Below are positions 35,731-44,347 of a DNA stretch of 64,000 nt, piece after piece. Under the pieces are notes generated by a model, which saw only the letters and a program-made list of their open reading frames with translations, had not been told where the DNA came from and ran no database searches. The first letter of the stretch is position 1. Every line of letters starts with the position of its first letter. The translations under genes were made by a program, and so were the position numbers. The DNA comes from Rossellomorea aquimaris (GTDB taxonomy: Bacteria; Bacillota; Bacilli; Bacillales; Bacillaceae_B): contig NZ_JXZC01000001.1 in the NCBI RefSeq assembly GCF_000935355.1, positions 248,001 to 312,000 of the forward strand. Reading direction: 5' to 3'.

Positions 35731-36508
35731 AAGTTTTCTCCTTAACCTGCAGTTTTTTACGATTGTGCCGATTCGAAAGGAATTCTCTATAGGGAAAAGG
35801 GAAATGAAGTGGATGGTTCGTACATTTCCAATGCTGGGTTTATTTGTAGGTGCGATTCTCCTTGGAGGATATGTTTTTCTGACTTCTTTTACCCAAATAA
35901 GCTCTTTGGGAATATCATTCTATATCTGGGTAATGCCAATTGTATTAACGGGTGGTATCCATTTGGATGGCTATATGGATGCGAGTGATGCTTTTTTTTC
36001 CTATAGAGAAAGGGAGAAGCGTTTAGATATCATGAAAGACCCAAGGGTAGGTGCCTTTGGCGTTTTGTCACTGGTGGTATTGCTTTCATCCCGGTTTTTA
36101 TTTATTTATGAAACCATCCTTCAATCCCAATCCCCAATTTTGAGGGGTATGGTCCTTGTGTCGATTCCCTTTTTAAGTCGAATGATGATGGGGGCGAGTC
36201 TAATCTTTATCCCTGCAGCCCAGTCGTCAGGAATGGGATATGGTCTCAGTAAGAATGTGACGCGTTATGATTTTATTTGGATTGTTTTTGGTTTAATGCT
36301 GGGTGGAATCGGCAGCTTCTTTTTAAATTGCTTTTATTTTTATGCTTTATTCACCCTGGTGACGTTAGCTTTATTCTGGTTTGTTTATTCCAGATCCATT
36401 AAATGGTTTGGCGGTATGACCGGCGATACAATCGGGGGCAGTGTAGAGGGAGTGGAGTTGTTATTATGGATGACTATATGGTTGTTGCATGTATTCGCCA
36501 TGGTTTAA
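35717..36508 (+). CDS. cobS: Adenosylcobinamide-GDP ribazoletransferase CobS (CobV)
   Basis: A 263-residue membrane enzyme with six or seven helices. Motifs: LQFFTIVPI near the N-terminus, GGIHLDGYMDASDAFFS and KDPRVGAFGV (metal-binding Asp), and GGMTGDTIGG near the end. It joins alpha-ribazole or its phosphate to adenosylcobinamide-GDP. The ATG at 35717 overlaps cobU and is followed by cobC with a 43-base overlap. Confidence 0.93.
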   Translation: MILFKSFLLNLQFFTIVPIRKEFSIGKREMKWMVRTFPMLGLFVGAILLGGYVFLTSFTQISSLGISFYIWVMPIVLTGGIHLDGYMDASDAFFSYREREKRLDIMKDPRVGAFGVLSLVVLLSSRFLFIYETILQSQSPILRGMVLVSIPFLSRMMMGASLIFIPAAQSSGMGYGLSKNVTRYDFIWIVFGLMLGGIGSFFLNCFYFYALFTLVTLALFWFVYSRSIKWFGGMTGDTIGGSVEGVELLLWMTIWLLHVFAMV

Positions 36509-37095
36509 CAGATGAAAATGAAAAGGGGAAATACCTCGGCTGGACAAATTCTAGTTTATCTAAAAAAGGAATCGAATCACTTAAAAGGAGAAATACCTTT
36601 TTTGAAAATTATGAACGATGCTTTACGAGTGATCTTAATCGCTGTTTAGAAACTGCTCATCTTTTGTTTCCTCATGCCCCATTAATCTCTTCATCCCTTT
36701 TAAGAGAGATACACTTCGGAGGCTGGGAAGGTTTGACCTATGAGAGCTTAAAGGATGACGATGTTTATCAAGAATGGTTATTGGACCCATCCATTCCCCC
36801 ACCAAATGGGGAAGGAATTGATCAATTTGGAAAACGAGTCGATTTAGCCTGGGCACAGATAGTAGCCCAGATAAAAGAGCATAATGGGAAGCGGTATGCC
36901 CTGATTACTCATGGTGGAGTCATTCGACATCTATTAACTACTTTATCCCCTATAGATGTTCACAGAACGTTTTGGGAATGGGAGGTCAACCATGGGGAAG
37001 GGTATGAATTTGTATGGAAGACAGAAAATGATTGGAGGAATCAAACATGTACTTCGTTACGGGAGGTTCCTTTAATGGGAAAAGTAAATGGGTGA
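36466..37095 (+). CDS. cobC: Histidine phosphatase, probable alpha-ribazole phosphatase CobC
   Basis: A 209-residue histidine phosphatase with catalytic IRHG near residue 11 (His on the phosphate), REIHFGGWEG, and second His in LITHGGVIRHL. It removes the phosphate of alpha-ribazole-5'-phosphate or of adenosylcobalamin phosphate. The ATG at 36466 follows a GTGGAG SD inside cobS. Function is inferred from the operon. Confidence 0.85.
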   Translation: MDDYMVVACIRHGLTDENEKGKYLGWTNSSLSKKGIESLKRRNTFFENYERCFTSDLNRCLETAHLLFPHAPLISSSLLREIHFGGWEGLTYESLKDDDVYQEWLLDPSIPPPNGEGIDQFGKRVDLAWAQIVAQIKEHNGKRYALITHGGVIRHLLTTLSPIDVHRTFWEWEVNHGEGYEFVWKTENDWRNQTCTSLREVPLMGKVNG

Positions 37096-37484
37096 AAGTC
37101 CATTTTAATCTTAATAGTACTGATACAACCTGGATTTCATTATTTAATAGGGAAAGGATTCATCTGGAGGATATCGATTTTTCAAAATCTGTCATTGTAA
37201 TAGAGGGACTTGAGTATGGAATTCGATCAAGCATTTTAAATAATGAGTCTGAAATCAGAAAGTCCTTGACCATGTTGATGCAATTCTTAAAGCAGTGGGA
37301 AGAAGAAAACCCTGATCGCAAGGTAATCTGGATAGGTTCAGAAATCGGGAAAGGGATTGTCCCAATGGATAAGCTGTCCAGGGAATGGCGGGACATGACA
37401 GGATGGGTTTATCAAGATCTGGCGGAAATGTCTCAGAAAGTATGGCTGGTTTGGTACGGACTTGCTACACCATTAAAAGGATAA
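37047..37484 (+). CDS. Second CobU-like protein, shortened
   Basis: A 145-residue protein with P-loop FVTGGSFNGKSKWV and a C-terminal stretch EIGKGIVPMDKLSREWRDM followed by YQDLAEMSQKVWLV, matching the end of CobU. The middle is much shorter than in a full CobU (about 180). The ATG at 37047 follows TTGGAGG and overlaps cobC by 49 bases. It might split kinase and guanylyltransferase functions with the first CobU, or regulate it; neither is shown. Confidence 0.75.
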   Translation: MYFVTGGSFNGKSKWVKVHFNLNSTDTTWISLFNRERIHLEDIDFSKSVIVIEGLEYGIRSSILNNESEIRKSLTMLMQFLKQWEEENPDRKVIWIGSEIGKGIVPMDKLSREWRDMTGWVYQDLAEMSQKVWLVWYGLATPLKG

Positions 37485-37498
37485 AGGAGAGGGTTAGT

Positions 37499-38089
37499 AT
37501 GCAGCTTTACACAAGAACTGGTGATAAAGGTCAAACGAGTTTAATCGGTGGAAGAGTAGATAAAGATGATATTCGTGTCGAAGCATATGGTACATTAGAT
37601 GAAGTTAATTCATTCGTTGGACAAGCCATTTCTGAACTTCATGATGAGCGTTTTACAGATTTGTTAGAGGATCTTGAGACGATTCAGCATGAGCTCTTTG
37701 ATTGCGGAGGTGACCTATCCAACGTTTCGAAAAATAAAAAGATCAAGCTCCAGCCCCAATCCGTCCAGGCGTTGGAAGAGAAGATCGATCGCTTCACTAA
37801 GGAAGCGCCCCCTCTGGAAAAATTCATTTTACCAGGTGGTGTGAAAGCTTCTTCAAGTATTCATATAGCGAGAACGGTTACAAGGAGAGCAGAGAGAATC
37901 ATGGTGTCACTTTCAAAAACGGACGAGGACTTTCCTATAGTGACATTGCAGTATATCAATCGCTTATCCGACTACTTTTTTGCCTTGGCACGTGTGATCA
38001 ATTATCGCTGCAATGTAAAAGGTGTCGAATATATTCGCAGCGCAAACGTATTTTCAACAGGTAAAGTTCATAAAAAAAATGAAAAGTAA
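37499..38089 (+). CDS. pduO: Cob(I)alamin adenosyltransferase, PduO type
   Basis: A 196-residue PduO-family enzyme with the ATP-binding start YTRTGDKGQTSLIGG and the conserved ARTVTRRAERIM helix. It moves adenosyl from ATP to cob(I)alamin or cobinamide, the step needed before CobU. The ATG at 37499 follows AAAGGAGAGG. It overlaps cblT by 11 bases. Confidence 0.94.
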   Translation: MQLYTRTGDKGQTSLIGGRVDKDDIRVEAYGTLDEVNSFVGQAISELHDERFTDLLEDLETIQHELFDCGGDLSNVSKNKKIKLQPQSVQALEEKIDRFTKEAPPLEKFILPGGVKASSSIHIARTVTRRAERIMVSLSKTDEDFPIVTLQYINRLSDYFFALARVINYRCNVKGVEYIRSANVFSTGKVHKKNEK

Positions 38090-38564
38090 TCTTAAAACTC
38101 TTTTATTACTGTCCTTGTTTATGGGTTTTTCTGCGATCGGTGGAATGGTAAAGATCCCTGCCGTGATTGGTACGGTTGCTTTAGATAGTATGCCTGCACT
38201 ATTAATTGCATCCCTTTACAATCGGAGATGGGGCGCAATCGTTGCTGGGGGAGGACACTTGCTGTCAAGTTTATACGTTGGATTTCCGTTGGGACCTTTA
38301 CATGTTCTCATTGCTATTGAAATGGCCTTCTTTGTATGGGTATTTGGATATGTGTTTTCCAAGGGGAATCGTGTACTGGCAGCCATCCTGTTTCTTATAG
38401 GTAACGGGGTACTGGCAGGAGTTCCATTTATATTCATCCTGAATGCCTCCTTTTATTACACCATTGTCCCTTCCTTATTATTGGCCAGTTTCATTAATTT
38501 GACGATTGCCCACTTCCTGTTCCCTCCTCTGGCTTCAAGAGTTAGGAGGGGAAAAATCGCATGA
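38079..38564 (+). CDS. cblT: CblT-like alpha-ribazole transporter (ECF S-component type)
   Basis: A 161-residue protein with five or six helices and the pattern of ECF transporter substrate-specific components (GGHLLSSLYVGFPLGPLHVLI). CblT of Listeria and Geobacillus imports alpha-ribazole. Position just before the kinase-like cblS supports this. The ATG at 38079 has no clear SD and overlaps pduO, so it is probably coupled; a GTG at 38022 is the alternative. Confidence 0.78.
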   Translation: MKSNLKTLLLLSLFMGFSAIGGMVKIPAVIGTVALDSMPALLIASLYNRRWGAIVAGGGHLLSSLYVGFPLGPLHVLIAIEMAFFVWVFGYVFSKGNRVLAAILFLIGNGVLAGVPFIFILNASFYYTIVPSLLLASFINLTIAHFLFPPLASRVRRGKIA

Positions 38565-39280
38565 TTCAAAATCGGGATGTTATATCCATATCGATCTCAG
38601 ATGAAGAAGAGCTGATCCTGGCTTCAGATTGCAGCGGAGGGATAGGAAGTAAAGAAGGGGATGCGGTTATTGTTGATCCGGAGACTGTGGGGTATTACTG
38701 CTTTCGTGTAGCAGTGATGGAATGCTTGTCCGTGGGAGCAACCCTAAAAGCTGTTCAAATATTGAACTTTACGAGTAACTCTGCATGGGAGAGTTATTAT
38801 TGTGGTGTGAAGAAAGGTTTGAGTGAATTAAACAAAGAGGATATTCCCATAACGGGAAGCTCTGAATCGAATATCGTTCTACATCAATCTGCTCTTGGAG
38901 TTACTTGTATTGGGACGAGAATAAAAGAGAGACCTTTTACCTCTTGTCATAACCTTGCCCATGCCCTTATCGGAACGCCATTAGTAGGAAATGAAGTAAT
39001 CACGAATGGTGCTTCTGTTGCCCCCCTATCCCTATTCATGGACTGTGTACTTCACTCTTCCATCATTGATATTCTGCCAGTAGGCTCTAAAGGAGTATTT
39101 CATGAACTTTCTCTATTATTAGGGAATCCTTTAAGAAGGGAGGATGTCACCTCTGGTCAAGACTTGGATAAATCCAGCGGGCCTTCTACTTCATTTCTCA
39201 TTTCTTACAAGAAAGAGGATGAACATGATGTACGAAAGCTTACCGGGAGGCATTTTCATTCACTACATTTATCATGCTAG
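38561..39280 (+). CDS. cblS: CblS-like alpha-ribazole kinase (AIR synthase-related)
   Basis: A 239-residue protein of the PurM/AIR-synthase-like fold: DCSGGIGSKEGDAVIVDPE resembles the ATP-binding start, followed by AVMECLSVGA and GSSESNI. CblS phosphorylates alpha-ribazole taken up by CblT, bypassing CobT. It overlaps cblT by 4 bases (ATGA). Last gene of the operon; no strong terminator was seen right after it. The call combines family resemblance and neighbour. Confidence 0.78.
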   Translation: MIQNRDVISISISDEEELILASDCSGGIGSKEGDAVIVDPETVGYYCFRVAVMECLSVGATLKAVQILNFTSNSAWESYYCGVKKGLSELNKEDIPITGSSESNIVLHQSALGVTCIGTRIKERPFTSCHNLAHALIGTPLVGNEVITNGASVAPLSLFMDCVLHSSIIDILPVGSKGVFHELSLLLGNPLRREDVTSGQDLDKSSGPSTSFLISYKKEDEHDVRKLTGRHFHSLHLSC

Positions 39281-39369
39281 GAACAAATAAATACTTTTTA
39301 GGATATTTATGATAAAATATACTTTCAAACGGTATGGAGAAATATGTTAGTTCATCCAGCATTCTGCGA

Positions 39370-39398
39370 TTGTCAATTGTATTTGGATAAAGTACTAT
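39370..39398 (+). promoter_or_regulatory. Sigma-A promoter of the LCP gene
   Basis: TTGTCA (39370-39375), a 17-base spacer and TACTAT (39393-39398), each a 5 of 6 match, about 50 bases before the start. Confidence 0.6.
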
Positions 39399-39447
39399 TT
39401 CATACTATCATCAGTAATTCATGAATGTCTTAAAAGTAGGTGAAGAA

Positions 39448-40401
39448 ATGGATTCACGATTAGATCGCAAGACTAAAAAGAGAAAACGTGGAAGAAAAGT
39501 GATTTTGGTATTATTTTTACTTATCTTTAGTTTACTCGGCTATGCTGCTTATCAATTTTATAGTGGATATAAAATGGCTGGAAACGATCAGCTTCAAGGA
39601 GATTATAAATTCAATGGTGTGAAAGATGAAAACGGTAAGGTTAACGTTTTGTTATTAGGAGTCGATAGCAGGGGCGAGGAGAAATCAAGAACCGACACAA
39701 TGATGCTCGCACAGATTGATCCGAAAACAAATGAAACCAGGCTTGTTTCTTTTATGAGAGATATCTATGTTGAAATACCAGGATACAAAAACTACAAGCT
39801 GAATACAGCTTTTTATTTAGGTGGACCCGAATTGCTCAGGAAAACCATTAAACACAATTTTGATATTGATATTCAATATTTTATGGTGGTCGACTTTAAA
39901 GGATTTGAACAATCCGTAGATATACTTGCTCCTGAAGGTATTGAGATGGATGTTGAAAAGGCGATGTCTGAAAACATCGGCGTTTCCCTCCAGCCTGGAG
40001 TCCAAAATTTAAATGGGAAAGAGTTATTAGGCTATGCCAGGTTCCGTGCTGATGCAGAGGGGGACTTTGGAAGGGTTGAAAGACAGCAAAAAGTCATAAA
40101 TGCTCTTAAAGATGAGGTCCTCTCAATAGGCGGCGTCACTAAGCTTCCGAAAATGGCAGGATCGATTCAACCTTATATTAAGACGAATATGAGTAAGCTG
40201 GATCAGATTTCCATCGCAAAGGATATCTTGTTGAGTAACACGAGTGATATGGATAAGCTCACCATTCCTGTTGAAGGTAGTTATGGTTTTGGAAGCTATA
40301 GCGGTGTAGGATCAGTACTTGAAATCGACTTTGAACAAAACACGAAAGCACTAAAAGACTTCCTAAATGGAAAAAGCCCGGATGAAGCTGCAACTGAATG
40401 A
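39448..40401 (+). CDS. LytR-CpsA-Psr (LCP) family cell-wall ligase
   Basis: A 317-residue protein with a basic cytoplasmic N-terminus, one membrane helix (about 19-38) and an external LCP domain: VNVLLLGVDSR, RTDTMMLAQID, SFMRDIYVEIPGY and a later RFRADAEGDFGRVERQQ motif. LCP enzymes attach teichoic acids or other anionic polymers to peptidoglycan. The ATG at 39448 is preferred over 39421, which lacks an SD. It cannot be assigned to TagT, TagU or TagV by eye. Confidence 0.93.
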   Translation: MDSRLDRKTKKRKRGRKVILVLFLLIFSLLGYAAYQFYSGYKMAGNDQLQGDYKFNGVKDENGKVNVLLLGVDSRGEEKSRTDTMMLAQIDPKTNETRLVSFMRDIYVEIPGYKNYKLNTAFYLGGPELLRKTIKHNFDIDIQYFMVVDFKGFEQSVDILAPEGIEMDVEKAMSENIGVSLQPGVQNLNGKELLGYARFRADAEGDFGRVERQQKVINALKDEVLSIGGVTKLPKMAGSIQPYIKTNMSKLDQISIAKDILLSNTSDMDKLTIPVEGSYGFGSYSGVGSVLEIDFEQNTKALKDFLNGKSPDEAATE

Positions 40402-40407
40402 GTTTGT

Positions 40408-40448
40408 AAAGCCCGTTAAGCTGGTAAATGACTTAACGGGCTTTTTTT
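40408..40448 (+). terminator. Intrinsic terminator
   Basis: A perfect 13-bp stem AAAGCCCGTTAAG with CTTAACGGGCTTT and a T-run after the LCP gene. Confidence 0.93.
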
Positions 40449-40514
40449 GTACAAATGGAAGAAAGAAACGTTCCCTTAGAATTGATATAGCAGTCTTCAT
40501 CATATAAAAATTGA

Positions 40515-40569
40515 TGCCTCTTCAAGTAGAGGCAGAATTTTAAAATTCTGATTATAGGCTCTCTGAGCC
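40515..40569. repeat. Three adjacent short palindromes in the LCP-proC gap
   Basis: Within 55 bases lie TGCCTCT/AGAGGCA (40515-40521 with 40528-40534), an 18-base perfect palindrome (40533-40550), and GGCTC/GAGCC (40557-40561 with 40565-40569). They fall inside an 81-codon minus-strand frame (40500-40745) that has no SD and is probably not a gene. The rest of the 450-base gap shows no other feature. Confidence 0.55.
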
Positions 40570-40853
40570 AATATATAGCCTTTAGACGGAATCTGACTAA
40601 CATAAATGACGATGATAACGCTTCCACTAGCTATTTCGGCCAATTCCTTACTACTTCCTATATTGCCCTTGATATCATTTACCAGCATGTTACGATTATA
40701 AACGTTGTGAACAAAACACACGCCAACAAAGGTTTTTTGAGACATGAACCAGTGATTTTAATAACAAACAAAACCTTCTTATTATTACTATTTATTAAAA
40801 TGAATGCACGATTAAAAACTAATCATTAAATATAGGAACAGGAGTGGATATGA

Positions 40854-41699
40854 TTGTTAAAAAATAAAACAATTGCTTTTTTAGGTGCAGGAAACATGGC
40901 TGAAGCTATGATTTCAGGAACTGTACAAAGTGGAAAAATCCCATCTGATCAAATTATTGTTTCAAATCGAAGCAATCAAGGAAGACTTCAGGAAATGAAA
41001 GCCAAATACGATATAACAGCTTTAACAAAAGATGATCTACCTTTTAATGAAATAGATATTCTTATCCTGGCGATGAAACCGAAGGATATTGATAAAGCAT
41101 TAGATTCCATTAATCACTTAGTAAGGAACGATACGGTGATTATGTCAGTGCTGGCGGGAATCACCACCTCTCATATGGAAGAGCAGCTACCGGCAGGGCA
41201 GCCAGTTATCCGGGTCATGCCAAATACGTCAAGTATGTTGAAAGAATCTGCTACAGCCATAAGTGCAGGACGTTTTACTTCTAGAGAAGACATGGATAAT
41301 GCAAAAGAATTATTATCAAGCATCGGAGAAGTTTTCGTTATCGAAGAAAGTCAAATGGACATCTTCACTGGAATTGCCGGTAGTGGTCCAGCATACTTCT
41401 ATTATTTAATGGAACACATCGAAAAGACCGGTGCTGAAGCAGGATTAGACCCTAAATTAGCTCGTAAAATCGGAGCTCAAACCATTTTTGGCGCAGCTAA
41501 AATGATGCTTGAGCGAGAAGAAACACCAACTCAACTTAGAGAAAATGTAACATCCCCAAATGGTACTACAGCTGCAGGACTTGATGCATTAGCAGAGTTC
41601 GGCGGAGGTAAGGCTATCTCAGAAGCTGTCAAGGGAGCAGAAAAACGTTCGAAAGAAATCAGCTCATCCTTACAGTCCAAACAATTAGTAACTAGCTAA
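40854..41699 (+). CDS. proC: Pyrroline-5-carboxylate reductase
   Basis: A 281-residue enzyme with NAD(P)-binding IAFLGAGNMAEAMISG and the C-terminal signature REnVTSPNGTTAAGLDAL-like segment. It reduces pyrroline-5-carboxylate to proline, the last step. Start is TTG at 40854, with AGGAG nine bases before; an overlapping ATG at 40850 stops after five codons. It is followed by proB and proA, separated by terminator-like hairpins. Confidence 0.95.
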   Translation: MLKNKTIAFLGAGNMAEAMISGTVQSGKIPSDQIIVSNRSNQGRLQEMKAKYDITALTKDDLPFNEIDILILAMKPKDIDKALDSINHLVRNDTVIMSVLAGITTSHMEEQLPAGQPVIRVMPNTSSMLKESATAISAGRFTSREDMDNAKELLSSIGEVFVIEESQMDIFTGIAGSGPAYFYYLMEHIEKTGAEAGLDPKLARKIGAQTIFGAAKMMLEREETPTQLRENVTSPNGTTAAGLDALAEFGGGKAISEAVKGAEKRSKEISSSLQSKQLVTS

Positions 41700-41756
41700 A
41701 ACAAACATCGACTATTAAACACCCCATATAAACATTACCAACCAAACAAGAAATAC

Positions 41757-41804
41757 AAGTCCGTCCCTACACACATAAAGAGGGGCTAGGGACGGACCTT
41801 TTTA
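41757..41804 (+). terminator. Hairpin with GGGACGGACC arm between proC and proB
   Basis: A stem (41757-41769 with 41787-41800) followed by TTTTT. The arm sequence TAGGGACGGACCTT recurs at 47959-47972. It should limit readthrough from proC to proB. Confidence 0.82.
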
Positions 41805-41818
41805 CTAGGAGTGATTGA

Positions 41819-42934
41819 ATGTCCCAAAATAATCAGAAGAAACGTATCGTAATTAAGATTGGAAGTAGTTCATTAACAAGCTTGCATGGAGAAATGAGTC
41901 GCAGGAAGCTGGAGCGACTTGTTGATGAAGTTGTTCGATTAAAGGATGACGGTCATGAAGTATTGCTTGTTTCCTCAGGAGCCGTCGCTGCGGGCTATCG
42001 AAAATTAGGATGCTTAACACGCCCAAGCTCTCTTCCGGAGAAGCAGGCAGCAGCAGCTATCGGCCAAGGACTATTGATTGAAGCGTATTCTGATCTGTTA
42101 ATCTCCAACGGCTACGTGGCTTCTCAAATTCTGATCACTCGTAGTGATTTTTCTGATGAAGACCGATACAACAACGCAAGAAACACAATCAATGTCCTTC
42201 TTGAACGAGGAATCATTCCAATAGTAAATGAAAATGATACCGTAACGATCGACCGATTGAAATTTGGAGATAATGATACACTTTCAGCCAAAGTTGCGGC
42301 ATTAGTGGATGCTGATCAACTCATCATTCTATCTGATATTGATGGATTATATGATTCTGATCCACGTAAAAATCCTGATGCTGAACTGTTAGAGAGTGTT
42401 ACGGAAATCACTGAAGATATTGAAGATATGGCTGGTGAGCCGGGAAGTGCAGTAGGAACAGGTGGTATGAGGTCTAAGATTGATGCATTTAAAATCACAA
42501 TGGCTTCAGGCATTCCGGCGTTCCTTGGTAAATCAGGGCATTCAAACGTCATTTACGATGCTGTCCAACACACAGCTAAAGGGACGTATTTTGAATCTAC
42601 TGAAGATTCCGTCAACCTTGACTCTAAAAAGCAGTGGATTGCGTTTAACTCAGGTCCAGAAGGTGAAATTACCATAGATGCGAGTGCGAAAGAGCGCATT
42701 TTAGAGCAGAAGGAAAGTTTGACAATAGATGATATTTATACTGTAAAAGGCCGATTTGATAAAGGGGCCGTCGTTCGAATTCTTGACAATCGTAATGAAG
42801 AAATCGGGTTGGGAATGGTGAATTTCCGTTCAGGTCAACTGAAGAATCCTACAGACATCAAAGCCGATCAAGTCGCAGTTGAAATCGATCACCTTGTGTG
42901 TCATGTAGAAGTACCCATTCCAGTAGGAGTATAA
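41819..42934 (+). CDS. proB: Glutamate 5-kinase
   Basis: A 371-residue protein with amino-acid kinase domain (about 1-260; VIKIGSSSLTS, VNENDTVTIDRLKFGDNDTL, GTGGMRSKIDAF) and a C-terminal PUA domain (about 275-355). It makes gamma-glutamyl phosphate, the committed step of proline synthesis. AGGAG lies before the ATG. No proline T-box was recognised upstream. Confidence 0.97.
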   Translation: MSQNNQKKRIVIKIGSSSLTSLHGEMSRRKLERLVDEVVRLKDDGHEVLLVSSGAVAAGYRKLGCLTRPSSLPEKQAAAAIGQGLLIEAYSDLLISNGYVASQILITRSDFSDEDRYNNARNTINVLLERGIIPIVNENDTVTIDRLKFGDNDTLSAKVAALVDADQLIILSDIDGLYDSDPRKNPDAELLESVTEITEDIEDMAGEPGSAVGTGGMRSKIDAFKITMASGIPAFLGKSGHSNVIYDAVQHTAKGTYFESTEDSVNLDSKKQWIAFNSGPEGEITIDASAKERILEQKESLTIDDIYTVKGRFDKGAVVRILDNRNEEIGLGMVNFRSGQLKNPTDIKADQVAVEIDHLVCHVEVPIPVGV

Positions 42935-43008
42935 GCGAAGGGTTTTTTCTCCTTCATATCCTGCTAAATCCGTTCGAATTCTTTTTATAAATATTCAGGA
43001 GGTATTTG

Positions 43009-44271
43009 ATGAATTTAACTATAGAAAAAACCGATGTAAAAAAACAAGCGATGCTAGCCAAGAAAGCTTCAAAGACATTAAGTATGCTAACAACGGAACA
43101 AAAAAATAAAGCTCTTCATATCCTTGCCGATCATTTAGAAGCTAATTACGAATCCATTCTGACTCAAAATGAAAAAGACCTTGAAAGAGGTAGAGAGAAG
43201 GGATTCGAAGCTGCATTTATGGATCGCTTATCTCTATCGAAGGAACGTGTCCAAGACTTTGCAAATGGGCTTCGTCAGGTAGCTGACTTGGAAGACCCAA
43301 CTGGAAAAATCGTATCCGATTGGACACTTGAAAATCAACTGCAAGTTCAAAAAGTGACGGTTCCTCTAGGTGTCATTGGAATGATTTATGAAGCACGTCC
43401 TAATGTAACAGTTGATGCGACAGGATTAGCCCTGAAATCCGGTAATGCCATTGTTCTTAAAGGTGGTTCAAATGCCATTACCTCGAACAAAGCTATTGTA
43501 GACGTCATGCATGAAGCACTTGATAAAACGGATATTCCTAAAGATGCAGTACAATTCATTAATACAACCGACCGAGAAGCAACAAGCGAGTTATTCACAA
43601 TGAAAGAGCATATTGATGTGTTAATTCCAAGGGGTGGCGGTGCATTAATCAATGCTGTTGTAAACAATGCAACTGTACCTGTTCTTGAGACTGGCGTAGG
43701 AAACTGTCATATCTATATTGACAAGGAAGCTCATGTAGAAAAAGCATTAAACATTATCATCAATGCAAAAACGGACCGTCCAGCGGTATGTAATGCTGCT
43801 GAAACCGTTATCCTTCATGATGACTGGTTTAAAGAGAATAAGGATGCTTTTGTAGAAAAGCTTAAAGAACACAATGTTTCCATTCATGGTGATGAAAAAG
43901 CTGTCGCAGCGATTGAAGATGCTAAGCTTGCTGGAGAAGAAGATTGGGCAAACGAATACCTGAGCTTGGATATTGCCGTGAAGATTGTATCTTCTTTGGA
44001 TGAAGCAGTCGATCACATCGAACAATACGGGACAAAGCATTCAGAAGCCATCGTCACTGAAAACACAGAAACGGCGAAGAAATTCATGATGCTCGTGGAT
44101 GCTGCCGCTCTTTATCATAATGCTTCCACTCGCTTCACTGATGGAGGAGCGTTAGGATTTGGTGCAGAAATCGGAATCTCTACACAGAAATTACACGCTA
44201 GAGGACCAATGGGGCTGCCAGCGTTAACAACTGTCAAATATATGATGCATGGAACAGGACAAATCCGATAA
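43009..44271 (+). CDS. proA: Gamma-glutamyl phosphate reductase
   Basis: A 420-residue aldehyde-dehydrogenase superfamily enzyme with VPLGVIGMIYEARPNVT, ALKSGNAIVLKGGS and the catalytic Cys in ETGVGNCHIYID. It reduces gamma-glutamyl phosphate to the semialdehyde. The ATG at 43009 lies six bases after AGGAGG; a TTG at 43006 is closer to the SD. It is 74 bases after proB, probably co-transcribed. Confidence 0.97.
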   Translation: MNLTIEKTDVKKQAMLAKKASKTLSMLTTEQKNKALHILADHLEANYESILTQNEKDLERGREKGFEAAFMDRLSLSKERVQDFANGLRQVADLEDPTGKIVSDWTLENQLQVQKVTVPLGVIGMIYEARPNVTVDATGLALKSGNAIVLKGGSNAITSNKAIVDVMHEALDKTDIPKDAVQFINTTDREATSELFTMKEHIDVLIPRGGGALINAVVNNATVPVLETGVGNCHIYIDKEAHVEKALNIIINAKTDRPAVCNAAETVILHDDWFKENKDAFVEKLKEHNVSIHGDEKAVAAIEDAKLAGEEDWANEYLSLDIAVKIVSSLDEAVDHIEQYGTKHSEAIVTENTETAKKFMMLVDAAALYHNASTRFTDGGALGFGAEIGISTQKLHARGPMGLPALTTVKYMMHGTGQIR

Positions 44272-44281
44272 TAAACATGGC

Positions 44282-44316
44282 AAAACGCTTGAGATATTTT
44301 CTCAAGCGTTTTTTCT
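44282..44316 (+). terminator. Intrinsic terminator
   Basis: A 12-bp perfect stem AAAACGCTTGAG with CTCAAGCGTTTT and a T-run after proA. Confidence 0.92.
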
Positions 44317-44347
44317 CATTTATCAGGTAGCAGGGGAAGAATTCTGA

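Noticed and set aside
40500-40745. 81-codon minus-strand frame between the LCP gene and proC
   Set aside because: No SD at any start, contains three palindromes and matches no known family; kept only as a repeat region.
41700-41818. Proline T-box leader before proBA
   Set aside because: There is a terminator, but no T-box sequence or specifier structure; the hairpin arm is a repeat found elsewhere in the window.
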